Below are positions 27,001-39,939 of a stretch of 64,000 nt of DNA, piece by piece. Both the position numbers and the translations under genes were made by a program. The number at the start of each line of letters is the position of its first letter. The stretch's first letter is position 1. The notes below the pieces were generated by a model. That model was not told the origin of the DNA and searched no databases. It saw nothing but the letters and a program-made list of their open reading frames with translations. This DNA is from Owenia fusiformis (taxonomy: Eukaryota > Annelida > Polychaeta > Sabellida > Oweniidae), in contig CAIIXF020000010.1 in the NCBI GenBank assembly GCA_903813345.2, forward strand, positions 27,304,425 through 27,368,424, read 5' to 3'.

Positions 27001-30000
27001 TGACCAATGATTTGTAGTTATGTGAGATTACAGTGTATTTTACATGACAGAGCCTCCCCCCTGCTTTTCTTTTGAAAGATACTTTGTCTAGCAGTCAGCT
27101 TGTGGTGGTTCATCATTTCAAAACGTGTCTGCCAGTGCCAAGGAAAAACTCTGATACAGCTAAGTGATCACTATTCTGTATTGGGACAATTCTACAGTAA
27201 TATGCTCTTGCATATATAGTAAAGCCATTGAAATAAAAGATATATCCACTTTTTATTCCACTATCTATTCAAATTTTAAACAATGTGTTTTACAGAGAGA
27301 CAAAGGGAAGCTGTTATTAAAAAGTTAGCTGTTGACCAGCAGCCCAAGAAGAAAAATATGCCACAAAGAAACAGGTAAATGGTATTAGTATAACTTCACG
27401 GTATCATTGATATACCCATAGGGTGCTAAATCACAATTTTAACTGTTAATACATCTCAATATTTCAGCCTTTTTACAGGGTAAACTAATGCTTTGGAAAT
27501 CACTGAATAAATATTTAAGAAATTATTCAGAAAACTTACTGGTATTAAATTAGAAAATTCAAATGCATAAGCTTAGTGAGATTAGATTCACACCAAACTG
27601 TTAATCTAGACTAACTTTTGTAAGTTTGGTTGTAATTTTAGGCTGTAGTAAATCTATAAGAAAATCAAAACCAACAAAACATGACATTCCTAGGGTTGCC
27701 TGTCTTAAAGTGATACATTGATCATAAAACATCATTCAAAATCAATACTAGAATTTAGTGAATATAAATGTGAATGTTGATTTCAGTGCTATCTTAGGGT
27801 ATGTAGATACCAGGGTTGGGATATTACATTTAACTTTATTAGCTGTAGAGGGAAAAGTACATGTATGGTTTAGATTTTTACTCCTAATACCCTTCACACC
27901 TTACTTTACAGGCATATGGGTTATATTTTATTGATGAGACATTTTTAAAAAAAAATTCAGAATAATTGCAATCTTGAGATTTTGGCCAGTTTTACTTTCT
28001 CAGTCATGGAATGATAAGAAAATACAATATATCTGTAATATTTTTGAATTAAGTAGCTATTCAGATTATATATTCTATTTTAGCTGCATATTGCAGCTAC
28101 AATTGCATTGACTGTACAGCTGTTAAATATATTATATGTTGCATTAGACAATTTGTATATATTGCCTTATGCCTTTAGTATAGTTTTTTTTATTTATTTA
28201 TGCTTTTTCCCATATCCTTAGTTCATATGTTGGCAAACAACCTTAATATTTAACTACTAATTCTTATTCATTTAACGTGTTTCCTAAAAAGCAATTTGTA
28301 TTTCAGTTTTTTCAATTCTTTTTTCAGTTTTTCTTTATTTAAAAATGCCCTGAATAGGAATTTAAATAAACATAGCATTAAGATTGGATTTTTTTATGTA
28401 ACCTAAGCTATTGGAAATATAGTGATAACCCCCTACCCCTGCTTGACCTCACCTAATATGCATTTTACTTACTAACCCCAGTCTACTCCCTTTACCATAT
28501 TTATCATCTGTAGTAGTATTGCATAGTATAGCATGTTTAAGAGTGTATAAGCTCTGTAATTGTATAAGAATATATTAAGAATAAAGTATTGTAGTTTAAA
28601 ATTGCATGTTTTTGTAAGAATGAAATGGTTTGCCATGTTCAGATGACCATCCAAGATATTTCTCAAACTAGTGGCACCAATAGTTGAATATGTATTGAAT
28701 AGATTTGGTTGGGTGCCATCTTGTATGTTTTGCACAATGCTACATGTAATTCATTTTGTTTAGTGAGTGCTGTGCTTGATATTGTTGTGTTGTTATTACC
28801 AAATTGTGTGAAAATTGTTTTAGTATGGTCATTTTTAAACTCAAATCTACAATTAGATAACATGTGGAATTTAGTGTGGAATGTTTGAGATGACTGATGA
28901 CCACTCACTTTTCTAGGTTTACCATGTCGATTAACAGTTCTTGAAGTTCTATACTCTGTCCCCTTAGAAATTTGCATTTTTTCAAAATTTTCGTATAAGA
29001 TTTTCCTATTTAAAAACTAAAGATTTTGCGAGGATTTTGCATCAAACTTGTGAATTTTTGTGATTTAAAAAATTCGGATTTTGCAATGATTTTGTGTAAA
29101 AAATTGAAATTTGCAAAGAGATATTTTTTTTAAATTATGGCTCAATTGACCACTTTCTCTGATGGTCAATACTAACATTGTATAGCATGCAAAATAATAT
29201 TCCACTGTCCTCATGCAGCATTTCCCAAGGGTACTCATTGATACTGGCAGATTTTTCCATCGCATCATGGGCCCTACCTTAAAAAAAGAATTGAGTGTGA
29301 TTTAAATATTTTCACTTAAGATTATTGCAATTCAGCACTTTTAGTGGTATAGAATGTGGATCGCTTACAGATTGAAACAATAACAAATTCAACTTGGAAT
29401 CGATGGATTCGCAAAATACCCCACTGAGTAACAATGGCATCTTTTGTAGAAATATTTTTATCTATATTCTTACGGATATACATGTACTTACCAATACTTA
29501 AATTTCTTGCTATTTACATTTTTGCGCGAGATTGGAAATTTTGCGAATGACCCCCTATTTTGTGAAATTGCTGAAACGCAAATTTCTAAAGGGACAGTAT
29601 ACTTTTATTGGTGCCACTTGTTTCTCACTAACCCATGACCTTTAATACAGAGGAAGAGTAATGCTACTAATGGCAATATGGCATGCATGCATGATTGACA
29701 GCTTACTAACTGCATGCTCAATCATATTGAGGCTACACCCATTTTTGTCCGGCTCAGTGGAGTGATCATATTTTGAGGCCAATTTGAAAAAAAGTGGGTA
29801 TGGATCACATTTTGGCGCTACAGGAAGCATGTTATGATTTGCTTACATACTCACGTTTTCTGTAGTAAGTCATATCTATGACCATATTCCCAAATTAAAT
29901 TACTTTTTGGCGAGCTGGCTAATCTCTTCCTCTGTCTTAACCTTGACCCCGTGTTCATATCTTTAGATTGATAGTGCCGAATAGTAAAGCCTCAATTGGC

Positions 30001-31589
30001 ATCAGCACCCCGGATGAGAGACAGCTGCTTGTTGCCATAGATACAGATGAAAGGTAACTTCCTGGTTACTGTTACTGTGGTTACGGTTGTTTTTTGGTTT
30101 CTATGGAAATGGGGGATGGCATAGATTTTATACTTTTTGTTGTCTCTTATGTAGTCTCCTTCAGAATTTAGAATGTTTCGAAGATTTTATCTTAATATTC
30201 TAGAATTTACTTTTAGTCTGCTGAATTACCTTATACATCATTCTTTACACATTGTAGATTTTTGATTTCTATATTGAAATAGAAGTTACATATATTTTTA
30301 ACATCTCATAAAGTTTGTGATTTTACACTTTTTTAATAGCGTGGAAATATGGTGAAGGGAGTATTTCTTCTGTAGCAATTAAACATGTAGATAAGGTGGT
30401 TGGTTGTTTTTTCTATAATTTAATGTAACATGTTAATATAATATGAATGCTTATAACACCATCCCATCTTAGTCCATTTGACGTAGGAATGTCACATAAA
30501 CTTAGTTCCATTTGTGGAAAGAATATTTTCCTCAGCCCAGCTCATTTTTGTTTGCCACAGTTGATTATTTTGTGTGTTTTGAAATGTTTTTACATTCTTT
30601 ATTTATAAATCATTTAATGATTTACAAATAAACGTTAGATAAACATTCTTCAAATCAGATTGTCAATTTAAAATGCAAATATACAATATACTTAATGAAT
30701 TTATTGTATTACTCTTATTCAGACTACTGTAGATTGGGTTAATTTGGCGCCCGCTTTAATTTGGCGAATTTGGCGAAATTGAAAAATTCGCCAATATAAA
30801 TCTCCGCCAAAATTTAGAATGAATCCCCGGGAATCATCTAGGGTATTTCGTCCAGTGTATTTAGGTCACTTCCGGTTTATTTTTTCCAAAAATATGAAAA
30901 AATGTCTCTCATAAATTGGCTCAGAACTGGTCAGTCACTCATTTATACTCAGGGAAAAGTAGCAGCATCGATTGAGGTGTAAAATGTAAAGGATGATCTA
31001 ACAAAAATGTACAAACGTGGTGAATATCGGCCAGTGGTCCTCAAAAGAAAAAATGAACATATAGCCAAACATGCCCATTTACATGGTAATTCGCAAACAG
31101 CGCGTAAGTCCATTAACATTTTTTTTGCATATCCGCCAAATTAAATAGCCGCCAATATGCCAAAAATGGCAAAATCGCCAAATTAAGTAGCGCCAAATTA
31201 ACCCAATCTACAGTATTAAGGATGTTTACCCAAATATACTACATAAACATCAAGACTCAAGAGTAGTCTACAATCCTATATAGCAAGTTAATTATACAGC
31301 TAACCCTTCCTTGTTAGCCTACCAAAGTACTCTATTTGCCTTCCAGATTACCAAAGCTTTGATTTAATAAATAAACCAATATGCTTTATCTTTCACTTTC
31401 AGTGAGGATGAATTCGCAACAGCATTATCAAAGGCAACTCAGCGTGAAATCACCGAACAGTTGATCAAGGATGGATATAACCTTGACTTAGAATCAGACA
31501 ATGAAGATCTAGATCTCATCCCACCTCGCCCAGTCAGTGATAGATGTGTGTGTTGTAACCCCCAGTTCCAGTCATGTACTATACAATAG
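24067..31589 (+). CDS. FAM219A: FAM219 family protein (FAM219A-like)
   Basis: FAM219A/B are small conserved animal proteins of unknown function. Five phase-consistent exons (24067-24144, 26832-26964, 27296-27374, 29967-30053, 31403-31589) encode 187 residues, close to the human length. Shared landmarks: VDQQPKKKN followed by RLIVPN (residues about 85-102), DERQLLVAIDTDES (about 112-125), QLIKDGYNLD then NEDLDLIPP (about 143-163), and a Cys-rich tail CVCCNPQFQSCTIQ matching the human CMCC...IQ ending. The protein is acidic, probably disordered, with no signal or membrane segment. Exon 2 could start three bases later (tandem CAGCAG acceptor), dropping Gln27. Its position beside DNAI1 favours FAM219A over B. 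Intron 1 (2.7 kb) is rich in palindromes. AATAAA at 31639 may be an early poly(A) signal. Confidence 0.93.
25485..25773. repeat. Foldback element in FAM219A intron 1
   Basis: Arms of about 70-85 bp pair. ACATTCCAGAGTATTTTA at the left, then GATCGCCAATTGTATGGG and TTTATCGGCAGAACGAAG, are mirrored at the right with one roughly 13-bp indel. The loop is about 120 bp. It is non-coding and target duplication is not evident. Confidence 0.75.
26757..26820. repeat. Short tandem duplication before FAM219A exon 2
   Basis: Two diverged copies of about 32 bp (GTTAATGCCCTGCTTCTTCA and then TAGCTTGCTT) lie just upstream of the exon-2 acceptor. The open frames here come from the repeat. Confidence 0.5.
28945..29602. 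mobile_element. Inverted-repeat element with CCCTTTAGAAATTTGC ends
   Basis: The left end (TGTCCCCTTAGAAATTTGC near 28958) and the complement of the right end (TGTCCCTTTAGAAATTTGC) bound about 650 bp of AT-rich non-coding DNA in FAM219A intron 3. Repeated GATTTTGC motifs lie inside. It is probably a non-autonomous DNA transposon; ends are approximate. Confidence 0.55.
30727..31213. mobile_element. MITE with TA target site and CTGTAGATTGGG ends
   Basis: Inverted ends CTGTAGATTGGGTTAATTTG... (24 bp nearly perfect, through TTTGGCGC) bound 487 bp and are flanked by TA on both sides. The inside repeats TTTGGCGAATTTGGCGAAAT-like motifs. It fits a Tc1/mariner-mobilised MITE and lies in FAM219A intron 4. 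Confidence 0.75.
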
Positions 31590-32533
31590 CAGTGCCTTTT
31601 GAGTCACAATGGGGGAGGAGTGTACAGGGAGATTGTGTAATAAAGGGGGGGGTTGATCTTTCTGACCATGTGATCCATTTAGTACAATGGAAGCTATTGT
31701 CAGGAAGGTCATGTTCTGCTTGTTGGTAGCAGCTGGTGTGGAGAATTTACAAAAACCAACAGTCTTACATACAAATACAAATGAGTAAAGCACAGCAGCT
31801 TGAACAGTTAAGTGAAACCCACATGTTTTATGTACTGGTAGTATTATTATAGGTTGTTTGTACTTGTATGAGGGACTGTTTGCAACAAATTGTATGCATA
31901 GTACATACATATTAAACATGTTACATTACAATGGATGTTATATAAATACTTAAAGGTAGAATCTGCCATAGAATGATGGTGTGGAATGAACCAATTGACA
32001 CATTTCACCATCTCAACATGATATCTGAAACAGTATAGGATTTAAATGGGAATGGTTTCAATAATGAGACTTATTTAATGTTGCTCTATGTTTGATTCTC
32101 CCTTTAATGACTGAGTAAAATGAAATTACAATGGGATAAATGCAGTAACAAAGCAATGTAAAGTAGAATTAACAGTCTTTTGTTATCAGCTGTTGTTTCA
32201 CATCTGATAGGGAGACAAAATGATTGCAGATGTTCTACATGCAGCTGTTCCACTTTTCTATTCTACCAACTGCATTTTAATTTCAACATAATATCAAATA
32301 TATCATTGTGACAACTTACATCATCAAATTATCACAAATACAAGAATTGAAGGCCAACAGCTGCATGTGGATCAGATGTTTTTCAAAGGTTAACATAGTG
32401 TGCTAATTAAACAGAAATTGCTAGTCATGATTTATAGAGTTGAAGTAGATGACGGCTGTTGTAGGTTTCCTAAGATTGACTTATATAATTCTTGCTTTTT
32501 ATGTGAATGTCCTGTTGCGTGTATGTTAAATTT

Positions 32534-32622
32534 GTGATTCAAGATTGAGATACTGTATTCCCAGTTATTTTCTATGAAATTCAAGATTGAGATACTGTAT
32601 TCCCATTTATTTTCTATGAATT
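32534..32622. repeat. Two-copy tandem repeat (about 45 bp)
   Basis: TTCAAGATTGAGATACTGTA and the following ~25 bp occur twice in direct succession with one or two mismatches, indicating a recent duplication. Confidence 0.8.
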
Positions 32623-33386
32623 TAGCCTTATATTACAAATATTTTGGATTTACAACAGTCCCTTATTTTTCATATATCAGCTTTCAACAAGTGAACTTCT
32701 TGTAAAGTGCTTAAAACAATAGCTGAAAATCAATTCAAATTTTTAAGAAAGGAAATAACAAGGGAGTACAGTAGATCTTTCTCGCAAAATGTGCTTTAGA
32801 AATTGTACTTCCCAAAGGTATTTGCTCGTCATTTCACTGGACTTTCAGAATTTCCAAGTCCCTGTGTACATTTATAGCTGAGGCCTTATTCATCAAACTA
32901 TCGCAAGCCGATCGCAGTCGCACCGACGTCGCAAGGGGCACTTTTGGCGATCACGTCTTATTCATCAAACATTCGCAGAAGCGATGAGTAATTTATGTGT
33001 GCGACGTCGCAGCGATTGCGACCAAAAACCCCTTAAAACGTGCGACAGGGTACCCCCGTTCGCACGGAGATCGCTTAAATTTGAGCCAAAAAAATAGGTT
33101 AGAACTCAGAATTCATATATACTATTGGTCATGAAATTAGTCATACCATTAAATGTGATACTCATTTAGATTTACCTTTAATTTGGAAATGATTTTTCGA
33201 GTCTTAAGTATTACTTTTTAAGCTCCAAAATTGTCTTGTTTTATGATCTCATTTAACACGTTCCACTAATGATGGAGATCGCAAGGAGGTTAGCTTCTAT
33301 CATGCATGACTATTTTGACATGTCATGGTCATTACCACGTGGTATTTGACGTAGGTCTTTGCGTCTGTCGTCTGCTATTTTACAAA

Positions 33387-33767
33387 ATGGCTCAGCTGCT
33401 CTTGGTGCATAACAGGAGAGCACTCCGCAGAGAGCGAATATTCCGAGATCGTTCGAATCCCCTGGATATGTATGATGATACTGATTTAATCCAGCGATAT
33501 CGCATGCCTCGAAGGACGATACTAATGGTCCTTAACATGATTGATCTAATACGGATAACGGAAAGATCTGCTGCCCTTACTCCCATGCAGGAGTTGTGTT
33601 GCACCTTGCGATACATGGCGACGGGGTCCTTGCAGATGTCAGTTGCTGACACAGCAGGAGTGAGTCAGCCAACGGTATCAAGAGTTATCACAAAGGTAAC
33701 TCTTGCACTGAGCGAATTGGTTCCAGATGTTATTAAATTCGAGGAACGTTCGTTCAATACAACAAAG
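33387..33767 (+). pseudogene. Harbinger transposase, first exon only
   Basis: 127 codons from MAQLLLVHNRRALRRER to a donor GTAATA. DLIQRYRMPRRTILMVLN and the helix-turn-helix-like stretch MSVADTAGVSQPTVSRVI match the N-terminal half of HARBI1-type transposases (known family pattern: F/L-R-Y-xxS then SQPTVSR). The frame is open with no lesion, but the catalytic DDE exon is absent from the element. ATG at 33387 is chosen because the upstream in-frame region shows no conserved sequence. Confidence 0.8.
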
Positions 33768-33869
33768 GTAATATTTTATCGTAGTACTATTTAATATTGA
33801 GTCTTATAAGGATCATGCAATATTTGAAAACACAAACGTAGAAATCAAGGTGCTCATAATAATGGCAGC

Positions 33870-34372
33870 GGTCACAAACGTGTACGACATGTCCCCATCA
33901 ATGGGTGGTTTCAATAGATTTTTTAAGTGGATGAATTGTGGGAGGGGGTAAAAATCCAAAATGGCAACCCTCTATATTTACCCAGAATGCCTAAAACCTA
34001 ATAAGTTCAAGATTTGCATACTAAGAAGCATTCCTGAAATTTTGAAATTGATCCGTGAAACGATTAGCCTGAAAACGCGTAGACAAGACTTTACAGACAA
34101 GATTTTAGGACGGAAAGTCCAAAATGGCCGCCTTAACATTTACCAAGAATGGCCAAAACCTAATTAGTTGAAGTTTATCAAACTAAAAATCAACCTTGAA
34201 AATTTGAAATTGATCGCACAAGTTAACCCTGAAATTTTGAAGGAGATATCTGTAGCTGGTTTTGGAGAACATAATCTGTCGGACATACAAACGAACGGGC
34301 AGACAGACGGACGCACAGACGCGCCTAGGCCGACAATATGTCCCTACACTATGTGGTGGGGACATAATAGTG
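33870..34372. repeat. Repeat inside the Harbinger element (ATGTCCCC ends)
   Basis: ACATGTCCCCATCA on the left and TGGTGGGGACATAA on the right are inverted. The right part has a GACAGACGGACGCACAGAC microsatellite-like tract. Two ~180-bp internal stretches resemble each other (AAAATGGC...CCTAAT). It is probably a separate non-autonomous insertion. Confidence 0.5.
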
Positions 34373-34816
34373 TCATTGGTTTTATTATGTAACAAGCGCC
34401 CGTCCCAATAATATTGTCATTGTCAAATAGTTTATTATCAACGTTATTACAAAACATTTGGTAAAAGTACATTACCGACAGGGATCATCGACGCTACCTT
34501 TTAACATGATAACACTTATATTCTATATTGGCCCTTGTGTTTCATTGTTGTAGCCTACTAATCTTAAATGTTTGTAGAACCACCGATACTAATCTTATAT
34601 AGAAAATAATTGAAAATCGTTGTTTATATTGAATGTCATTATACTTAAGTACTTTAAAATCAGGGATGAAAACCGCGATCTAGACCATTATTTTTACCAT
34701 TTGATATTCGAACGCTAGAATACTTAGGATCAGCTTATCTTGAGAAAATATGAGATCGTATTATTAAAAAGATAGATCTATTCATGATTTTAATTTTCCA
34801 TAATACAATAACTTAC

Positions 34817-35016
34817 CGTATTTTCTTAGCATCTCTGTTATTACCCCCATGGGCATTTACCTTGGAGGCAATAGCCTCCCAAACCCTATATTTCCTTTGC
34901 TTGGCTATTTCAGAGCAAAGACGTCCGTTTATTATTGAGATATTCTCCTCGACGCCTTCTAGAAGTGCTTCTAGTTCTTCCTCGGTGAAATCAGAACAGC
35001 GTTCCATATTTGACAT
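34817..35016 (-). pseudogene. Harbinger Myb/SANT-like accessory protein, first exon only
   Basis: An ATG at 35016 opens 66 codons ending at donor GTAAG. FTEEELEALLEGVEE and VWEAIASKVNAHGG fit a Myb/SANT-like (MADF/NAIF1-type) domain, the DNA-binding partner that Harbinger elements carry divergently from the transposase. The rest of the gene is missing. Confidence 0.7.
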
Positions 35017-38000
35017 AGTTATTCTAGACTATCGTTGCTACAGTAAGCTTAGTATAAAATTTATATATACTAGTATGTTGGACGAGTGACGATTATGAAT
35101 ATGATCATAATTTTACTACAGAAAAGTATATCTATTTTTAGTAATATATAGCAAGTTCTGCTTGACCTCTAATTGACATAAATTTGAGTACTTTGGATTA
35201 TCAGTTCATCACTGCGACATCGCAGGGTCATCGCCAAAGTGGGCGCGACTGCGATCGGCTTGCCATAGTTTGATGAATACGACGCAGTCGCTTACACTGC
35301 GATGTCGCCCGGACATCGCCAACACTGCGAGGTCGCAAAGACTGCGATAGCTTGATGAATAAGGCCTCTGGTTGATAAAATTGAACAATCAGCCCATATA
35401 TACAATAGAATGTGTTCAGGTTTTAAAATTGTTAGGAAAGTTACAAGTGGTTATATTAGTTTTGATTATCGATTGTATGGTAACATTTTATAAGATCAAT
35501 ACACTTGGTCGATACAAGTCAAGTAGATTGCTAATAACATGAATAATTGTTTGTAATTTCCTTAGTAATGAAATTGCAGCATGAACCAGTAAATGAAATG
35601 ACTTCGTGTTAGTGTTATTGCATTGCTCATGGTTAGATTAAAAGGATTTTATGGTTGGCTTGATTTTCTTTAAAGTTCTTTGTAATAGAAAAAGGAAGAA
35701 CATGGCCACAATGTCATTTCCTAAACTGTTCATGATTGTTATGCACCTTGTCTATATATAGAGTTATGGCTATTTTCTAGCCATGTATATACACAAAAGA
35801 AAAAGTTATGGTGAAAAGTGCAATATTCTTGTTCTTAAAGCATTAGACATCAAACATTGCTTACATATTTTAGCATGTCTCACCAGATATATAAGGCATT
35901 TCATAATTTGTAGTGAAAGCTAAATGAAGAAAAGTATTTTTCTTTTAATATTTTTAAAGGTGCTTATTTCAAAATGTTTGTTGCTTTAAACAGTAGTAGT
36001 ATGTATGGAGGAAACTCATGTTATCCTCGATGTGCTAATACTGGTGTGTAAAGATTATCCGCGTTTTAGAAATTATTTTTGTCTGATAATCCCACCTCTG
36101 AAATCCATGCTGCCTGCAGAATTATTTCCTTGGGTGCTCAAACTCAGGACAAACATTTCAGAATTTAAATAGTGGATTTAGGAATAGTGACATTTTTTTC
36201 GTTTTCGCTTTTTCTTAAAATCCATAAAATGGGTTTCTAGTAAATGTGTAAGTACTATTCCAACATACATTCCAGTTGAAATACTATACCATACTTTTAC
36301 TGTAAGCTATATCTTTATTCTCTTATTTTTCTATATGCTGTGATGTATCAGGCTAGAGTAATTCGATTTATTTTTAGAAGGATTCGGGAATATTATATTT
36401 CATATATCCTCAAATGCATACAATCAAAACATATTTCCATCAAGATAGGTACCAGAATCATATCAATCAAAATAGTTTATATTCCACAAATACTGTGTTT
36501 GCCTTTTGAGAGGATATGCTAAACATTTATCAATTTACCCTAGCCTTAGTGCCTATTGATTTATTCTGCCAAAAGCACTGTGAACTTCAATTTTGAGAGG
36601 TGTCCATACATTTTGTAACATCAAAAAATCTTCATTTATAGTAGTACATGTATGTTTCAAAACACTTACTTCCAAACCTATGTTCTTAAAATTATCATCC
36701 AAAACAGTTTTAGTTATGCTATGTAAATTATATTGGGTCAATTTTGGCCAGATGTTCCGTTTTTCCTGTTACACTGTTTGGGATGCTTTTTTGTACCAGT
36801 CCTGATTAAATTTTGGGCATGCTTATTATTCAGATATAGAGTAAATCATACTTCTATATTTTATTTATATACTAGTTTGAAACATACATTTGTGAATTGA
36901 CACCCTCAAAACAATTCAGGAAAAATATGAAAGTTCTAGTGTTTTTTGAAGAATTATATTGATTGACCTGGTATACAATATGCCGTTGAATGTCTAGTTA
37001 TGGAGGTGGTGGAATAAATGAGATCCCTTAACAATATTGTGTATGTACTTCAATAATATATCAATTTCAATAGACTAACAACATACTCATATTTGTTTAA
37101 ATTAATTCATAGTTTTCAGCACTTCTTTTTGTAGTTTTGATTTGTAGAAAATAAAATTTAGCTCATTTCTTAACCATTCCACGAGTGAATTAATGTAAAC
37201 ATCTTCCTTAATTAAATTAAGTTAATTCCATTCAAGTGTGCATTATACTTAAAATTGAAGTGTTTCTGAATTCTGACCATAATTGAGACACATCTGTTTC
37301 AATGCCAATGAGAATTACTTATTATCAAACTTGCAATCATAAACCCACAGTCTCATTGTGAAAATCTTCACCTCAAGTAACTTATTGAAAGTATAACATT
37401 GCACAATGTTTATTGAACTACATGTTCAGGCCTGTCTCCATTATAGACCCTGTATTTAAAGTTACATGTATGTTTTGTAATTATTAATTCTTTAGGTAGT
37501 TTTGTATGTTTCATTCAGTATTTTTAGAATACTCTATTTCTCTTTGTTATTCCATCCATTCCAAGATATAAACATATGTTTGTTTTATGTATAGTATGTA
37601 TAGTTTTGTTTAAACACCAAAACGGCCTATTTAGGAAATAAATTCTATGTTTAGCCTTATATAGTTTTTGTAGAAGGAAGAGAATATGATTGTTTTTAAA
37701 TATAGATAAAGGTGAAATGTGTTAAAGTTAAAGATTATTATTTCTAGTACAAAAATACATGGAGTTTATTATTTTGTTTAGTTAAAAAAATGACGTTGGA
37801 TGATATGCTAAACACATTTCTATTTACTCTGGCCTTATTGTATACTTGTTACATAGAATGACCAAAGGCATGTTTGCTCAACATTGGAATCTTAAGACAC
37901 TGCCTTTTGGAGGTATGTCAAGTCATCTGGATTTGAAGTTGATATTAGTTAGCTTTTTCAAATAGGCCTACACATAGCAGCAATATTCTATACAAAAGTT

Positions 38001-38747
38001 AGGCCAGGTTCATATGTTTTCATTTTTCCATATAATGTTGCAATGTGGTCCTTCAATCCCTTAATTTTTATATTCAAAGTTATCAATGGATTTAAAAATC
38101 TTACTGTAATACAAGTAAAATAATCCCTGTCTTATGTGGAAAATACAATGTACATGTAGGCTATATCTAAATTATGAAATTCTATTCATTACATAGCGTA
38201 CCAGTCTACACAACCAGAATGAAATAGAAAAAATATATATATATAATACATAAAATAAAGTTATTATGACAAAACACTTACTAGTATTTGTTTTTCTTTT
38301 TTTGCCAGTTAGAAGTTAGTTGTGCAGAAATATTGAAATAAAAGAAAATGTTTATAATCACAAACAGTAAAACCTGTCAACTGGAACACCTTATTAGGAG
38401 AACAATTTTCAGAATTGTTTATACCAATTAAATTTTTTAATGTAAAATGAACATCTAAAGTGAAACACCTCTCACATTGAACACACTATTTTATGGTACC
38501 AAATATGTTCCACTGACTCTATGTCCCTGATGCATTCCAATACCATTTTATAGGATATACTTAAGGATAAAAGATGAAACCATATTCAGCGACCCAAAAT
38601 AATGATAGGAGTCATAAAGAAATTCCTAATAATATAGCTATGCTTACTTCTTATCAAGTACCAAGACCAGAACATGGATTGATTGATAAACTCTACTTAA
38701 CAAAGTTTGTGTCAATGATTACCGGATTTTCTTGCATATACTCCCCC

Positions 38748-39148
38748 CTAAAGGACGATTCTCGGTTTGGAGAACAGTCTCCTGGGCTAATAATTTTTTT
38801 CATGAAAAATATGGAAATATTGCCCAAATTAAATGATGAATATTCAAAAGAGGACATTTAAATCTACAAGATGTTAAAATAACAAATTGGTCTGAAGCAG
38901 GGATAACGCTCAATTTGACCGATTCAATAAAATACAAGTCTCGATTTGGGGAAAAAAGTTCATCAGTGTAGTGCGCTAATATTTTTTTGTGAAAAATCTA
39001 GAAATATTACCCAAATTAAATTATGACTATTCAAAAGAAGACATTCAAATCTATATTATGTAAAAAAAATCAAATTTGTCCGAAGCAGGGATAATGCTCA
39101 TTTAGATTGATGAAATTCGTTCTCCAAACCGAGAATCGTCCTTTAGGC
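38748..39148. mobile_element. TIR element made of two tandem monomers
   Basis: A perfect 28-bp inverted repeat starts CTAAAGGACGATTCTCGGTT and continues TGGAGAAC. Between the ends lie two direct copies of about 190 bp (each with TGAAAAAT, AAATATT.CCCAAATTAAAT, ATTCAAAAGA.GACATT and GAAGCAGGGATAA). A diverged relative with similar ends lies at about 4107-4292. No coding capacity. Confidence 0.7.
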
Positions 39149-39490
39149 CCATGGGCCAAAAATCGAATGTAGTACGCTTATACTATTTATTGATTTTTTC
39201 AATAAATTCAAGAGTATTTTGTCACTGGCAGATCGTTCTGTCGTTACTTTGTTTCAACATAAGTTCAACGCTGTGCCGTAAGTGGCAGTGGTGGATCGTT
39301 CTGTTGTTACTTTGTTTCAACATTAAGTCCAAGGTTGTAGGTGACATTTCCTTTATAATTCTTACAAAAAATGCGGTAGGACTACAACAGTAGGTACTGT
39401 AGTCTTTGAGGAAGATGGCTGATGCCCACGCTCTTCTCACCTTTACGCCCACTGGGCCAAAAATCGAAAGTAGTACACTTATACGCCCAT
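39148..39490. repeat. Diverged direct repeats upstream of NCLN
   Basis: GCCCATGGGCCAAAAATCGA with TAGTAC.CTTATA occurs at about 39147 and again near 39450. GTTACTTTGTTTCAACAT is duplicated at 39242 and 39306. No exon signal seen. Confidence 0.55.
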
Positions 39491-39939
39491 GGGCGAAAAA
39501 TAAGAGGTAAAATAACAAACGAAATTACCCCTTCTTTCAGTTATACGCCCAGGGCTTATATGCGAGAAAACCCGGTACTAGTTTTCCACAAATAATCCAG
39601 CGGAAATGTTACAATGGGTCAGGGAAAATGGTAACTGAACGAGCATGATGAAATGACTGAAATGCTCTCACCACATTAAAAAATTGCCACAGTTAGATTC
39701 AAATCAATGAATATGATCACAAATGATTCTACACTTAATCATTTGTGAGATCAGTGAGAGGGTAAAGATAGAGTTCACTTCAGTGTGCGTTTTTGACTGC
39801 AATACCCATTGTTAGATGGCAGCACAATCTGTTCAAATTTAATCTCGTTTGAAATCTCGCTAATTCTCGTCCATGCTGAAAAACTGAAAAAATCGAAATA
39901 TTCAGTTTTTCTCAAATAAATCAAACAAAGGGCATCAAG

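Larger units (their letters stand above)
32881..35367 (+). mobile_element. Internally deleted PIF/Harbinger transposon
   Basis: The ends AGGCCTTATTCATCAAACTA and its complement (TAGCTTGATGAATAAGGCCT) continue into GC-rich sub-terminal arms full of GCGATCGCAGTCGC-like motifs. CTG is duplicated at both sides, as expected for Harbinger (CWG/TWA sites). Two divergent gene starts remain, a HARBI1-type transposase exon (+) and a Myb/SANT-like exon (-), the usual two-gene layout. Both break off at intact donors and the downstream exons, including the DDE catalytic domain, are missing. Another repeat (about 33870-34372) occupies the middle. The element is 2487 bp and cannot move by itself. Confidence 0.88.
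31590..39939. other. Intergenic region FAM219A-NCLN
   Basis: Apart from the Harbinger element (32881-35367) and the repeats at 32530-32620 and 38748-39540, this stretch is AT-rich and I see no exon with coding character. The first part is presumably FAM219A 3' UTR. The ORFs of 60-95 codons near 36340-36800 and 38574 show no domain and no conserved sequence that I recognise. Confidence 0.6.

Noticed and set aside
31572-31919. 115-codon minus frame after FAM219A
   Set aside because: It overlaps the FAM219A stop and 3' UTR, has no recognisable motif and low-complexity hydrophobic content; likely chance.
33392-33652. 86-codon minus frame
   Set aside because: Antisense shadow of the Harbinger transposase exon.
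38574-38861. 95-codon plus frame
   Set aside because: Its second half is one monomer of the TIR element at 38748-39148, and no splice or homology support was found.
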